A DNA stretch of 64,000 nt from an uncultured Collinsella sp. GTDB lineage: Bacteria; Actinomycetota; Coriobacteriia; Coriobacteriales; Coriobacteriaceae. The notes beneath the pieces were generated by a model. The model did no database searches and was not told the origin of the DNA. It saw nothing but the letters and a program-made list of their open reading frames with translations. Shown here in pieces: positions 63,501 through 64,000 of the stretch. The stretch spans positions 124,001-188,000 of the forward strand of contig UQKM01000001.1 of NCBI GenBank assembly GCA_900541685.1. The letters run 5' to 3'. The translations under genes were made by a program, and so were the position numbers. How positions within the stretch are numbered: position 1 is the stretch's first letter; each line of letters begins with the position of its first letter.

Positions 63501-64000
63501 AAGGCGGGGAGCGCAAAGCTCGATACGTGTATGGAGCTCGTGCACGGCGCACTCGACGGCGGGCATCGCATCCTGTTGTTCAGCCAGTTTACGGGTATGC
63601 TCGATATCATCGGTAAGCGCTTGGCCAAGGAGGACATCGCCTTCCTTAAGCTCACGGGCGCTTCGTCTAAGGAGAGCCGCGCCAAGATGGTCGCGCAGTT
63701 CCAAGCGGGCGAGGTCCCGGTCTTTTTGATTTCGCTCAAGGCGGGCGGCGTGGGCCTTAACCTGACGGCGGCCGACGTGGTCATCCACTACGACCCGTGG
63801 TGGAACGTGGCGGCGCAGGACCAAGCGACCGACCGCGCGCATCGTATTGGCCAGCAACATACCGTGACCGTGTACAAGCTCATCGCCAAGGACACGATCG
63901 AGGAGCGCATCATGCAGATGCAGGAGTCCAAGCGCGACCTGGTCAACAGCGTGCTCGGCGGCGACGGCATCTCGTCGGCGCTGTTTACCCGCGAAGATGT
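60567..64000 (+). CDS. SWIM-SNF2 family helicase, cut by window edge
   Basis: The frame is open from ATG 60567 (GGAGGAAGTG upstream) to the last base, 1144 codons, so the C-terminus is missing. An N-terminal SWIM zinc finger has the DCDCPAAYRYPGMCKHA pattern near residue 78. The SNF2 ATPase begins near 700. Walker A is DDMGLGKTLQ near 716, the DEAH-box-like motif is LDEAQYIKN near 814, and the helicase C-domain has QATDRAHRIGQQ near 1085. It resembles bacterial RapA/HepA-like SWIM-SNF2 proteins, whose role is not settled. The middle segment (about 130-690) has no recognised motif. Confidence 0.9.
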   Translation, partial: MAQGTFVQALRKEAALSGTFMKGRSLMLNGAVLSIEDSGSRFSKNVTVEGSVRGSRGDLYKTHVALDMDEHEVIDYDCDCPAAYRYPGMCKHAIATALAYLDASGAEPVEGLRTPVRTFTAQPKQPVRTAPKAPAVNPNFPFPAPVPTSPSLMAALSDLSDARMDELASMRRKLAGAVDPDAPKAALEPSLVPYYNPLFADRFSWALEFRIRCGSVSYVVKDIDGMADAYVRGGTFSYGKKLTFVHTPEAFEDVSTKLLNLVVTTVAYLDDITSSRSASYDFARSGFVAERQLPLSEHSIVYVLDLLRGKTISFEPAWSRGTTTHRTYDVAVEMPPEGADEALSKRPPLLAAKIAPAAGGSYDLRLPADAYCFASGDVAYLVDTRRARRTDVAFAQHAAPFLSRLLPCRTPVHIAAEQVGEFCRMVLPILRDYTDLTAPAALDTVAPEPSFAMAIGVDDGLVTCKVTVTYGDWSADLFSLGAPGSPFEERRPGVPPRDEVAEFRVMDTAALYFDFHEGGLAFEERDDESLFHLLTEGLSALSELGEVMLSDRLRQVSVRPAPKLSVRATVKSNLLDVELGASGLSAADLAIYLDSYKRHQTFARLTSGDIIRLDEGARAAFGLAEDLGVDAVDLLDGVSLPASSTLFVDSMLARTPALEADRDAAFRRTVERLDTLGKMDFTVPASLKATMRGYQVDGYQWLGSLEHLGLGGILADDMGLGKTLQMIAHILARVEAGDTKPTLVVCPASLVYNWTAELERFAPSLDVCAIVGAKAQRRVQIAGVAEHNVVVTSYDLMRRDIDEYVEQDFARVVLDEAQYIKNPLTQVARAAKRLPAGVRFALTGTPIENRLSELWSIFDFLMPGLLGTRESFAKLFESPVEHAEGDSAARLQALVSPFVLRRVKEDVVADLPEKIEDTVMAQLTGEQRKLYLANQDRIAQQVQHREAGEFKKDKLKVLAELTKLRQICCDPHLHYEDYKAGSAKLDTCMELVHGALDGGHRILLFSQFTGMLDIIGKRLAKEDIAFLKLTGASSKESRAKMVAQFQAGEVPVFLISLKAGGVGLNLTAADVVIHYDPWWNVAAQDQATDRAHRIGQQHTVTVYKLIAKDTIEERIMQMQESKRDLVNSVLGGDGISSALFTRED

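Overview
The window looks like a chromosomal segment of a GC-rich, fermentative gut actinobacterium of the class Coriobacteriia, most likely Collinsella or a close relative. This rests on strong G/C bias at third codon positions, PTS sugar uptake instead of respiration genes, an [FeFe]-hydrogenase operon, and my recollection of similar proteins in that group. It is an inference, because no rRNA or tRNA gene is present to place it.

Layout. 1-6482: glutamate synthase operon gltB-gltD. 6836-9200: a hypothetical protein, then a putative nuclease gene (AbiEi-like plus PD-(D/E)XK-like) tightly bracketed by arrays of 55-bp palindromes repeating every 80-81 bp. 9349-10719: amidohydrolase. 10853-14492 (minus strand): copper operon copA-copZ-csoR with a trailing zinc-ribbon membrane protein and a CsoR-type operator in the copA promoter. 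14645-14779: two more of the 55-bp palindromes. 15053-17290: DEAD-box RNA helicase with an RGG tail. 17912-18673: flavodoxin/ferredoxin protein. 19017-23504: PTS alpha-glucoside locus (IIA, BglG-type antiterminator, IIBC, GH4 6-phospho-alpha-glucosidase). 23761-29839: four tightly packed genes for an SfrB-like NAD(P)H oxidoreductase, an [FeFe]-hydrogenase, a Tat/lipobox binding protein and a permease-ATPase fusion. 30055-35032: lone RelB/DinJ antitoxin, CPBP protease, YgiQ radical-SAM protein, DUF1275 protein and an AT-richer hypothetical gene. 35448-37897: Fe-alcohol dehydrogenase (FucO-like) and an M42 peptidase. 38036-39409: a HipA-like kinase with a fused N-terminal helix-turn-helix. 39418-43445: mnmA, cysK, a divergent Rrf2 regulator, a holin-like membrane protein and a YerC/TrpR-like regulator. 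43666-50385: AddB/AddA-type recombination nuclease-helicase pair. 50521-52065: an insertion carrying a truncated DUF3284-like gene, an MFS transporter and a second, diverged copy of the addA 3' end. 52464-56404: aryl-beta-glucoside operon (BglG-type antiterminator, PTS IIBC, GH1 6-phospho-beta-glucosidase) with promoter, antiterminator-site candidates and terminator. 56603-60406: dnaE. 60567 to the window end: a SWIM/SNF2 helicase, incomplete at the edge.

The genes mostly describe ammonium assimilation, PTS-based glycoside use, hydrogen/NAD(P)H redox balancing, copper defence, sulfur metabolism and DNA repair. The two PTS permeases both lack a IIA domain, and one free IIA protein could serve both.

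The most unusual content is non-coding. There are three arrays of alternating 55-bp palindromes on a strict 80-81 bp pitch, two of which bracket the nuclease gene. There is also a second dispersed class of hairpins that share a GGGAC/GTCCC core but have arms that differ from copy to copy. Neither class is explained by ordinary terminators.
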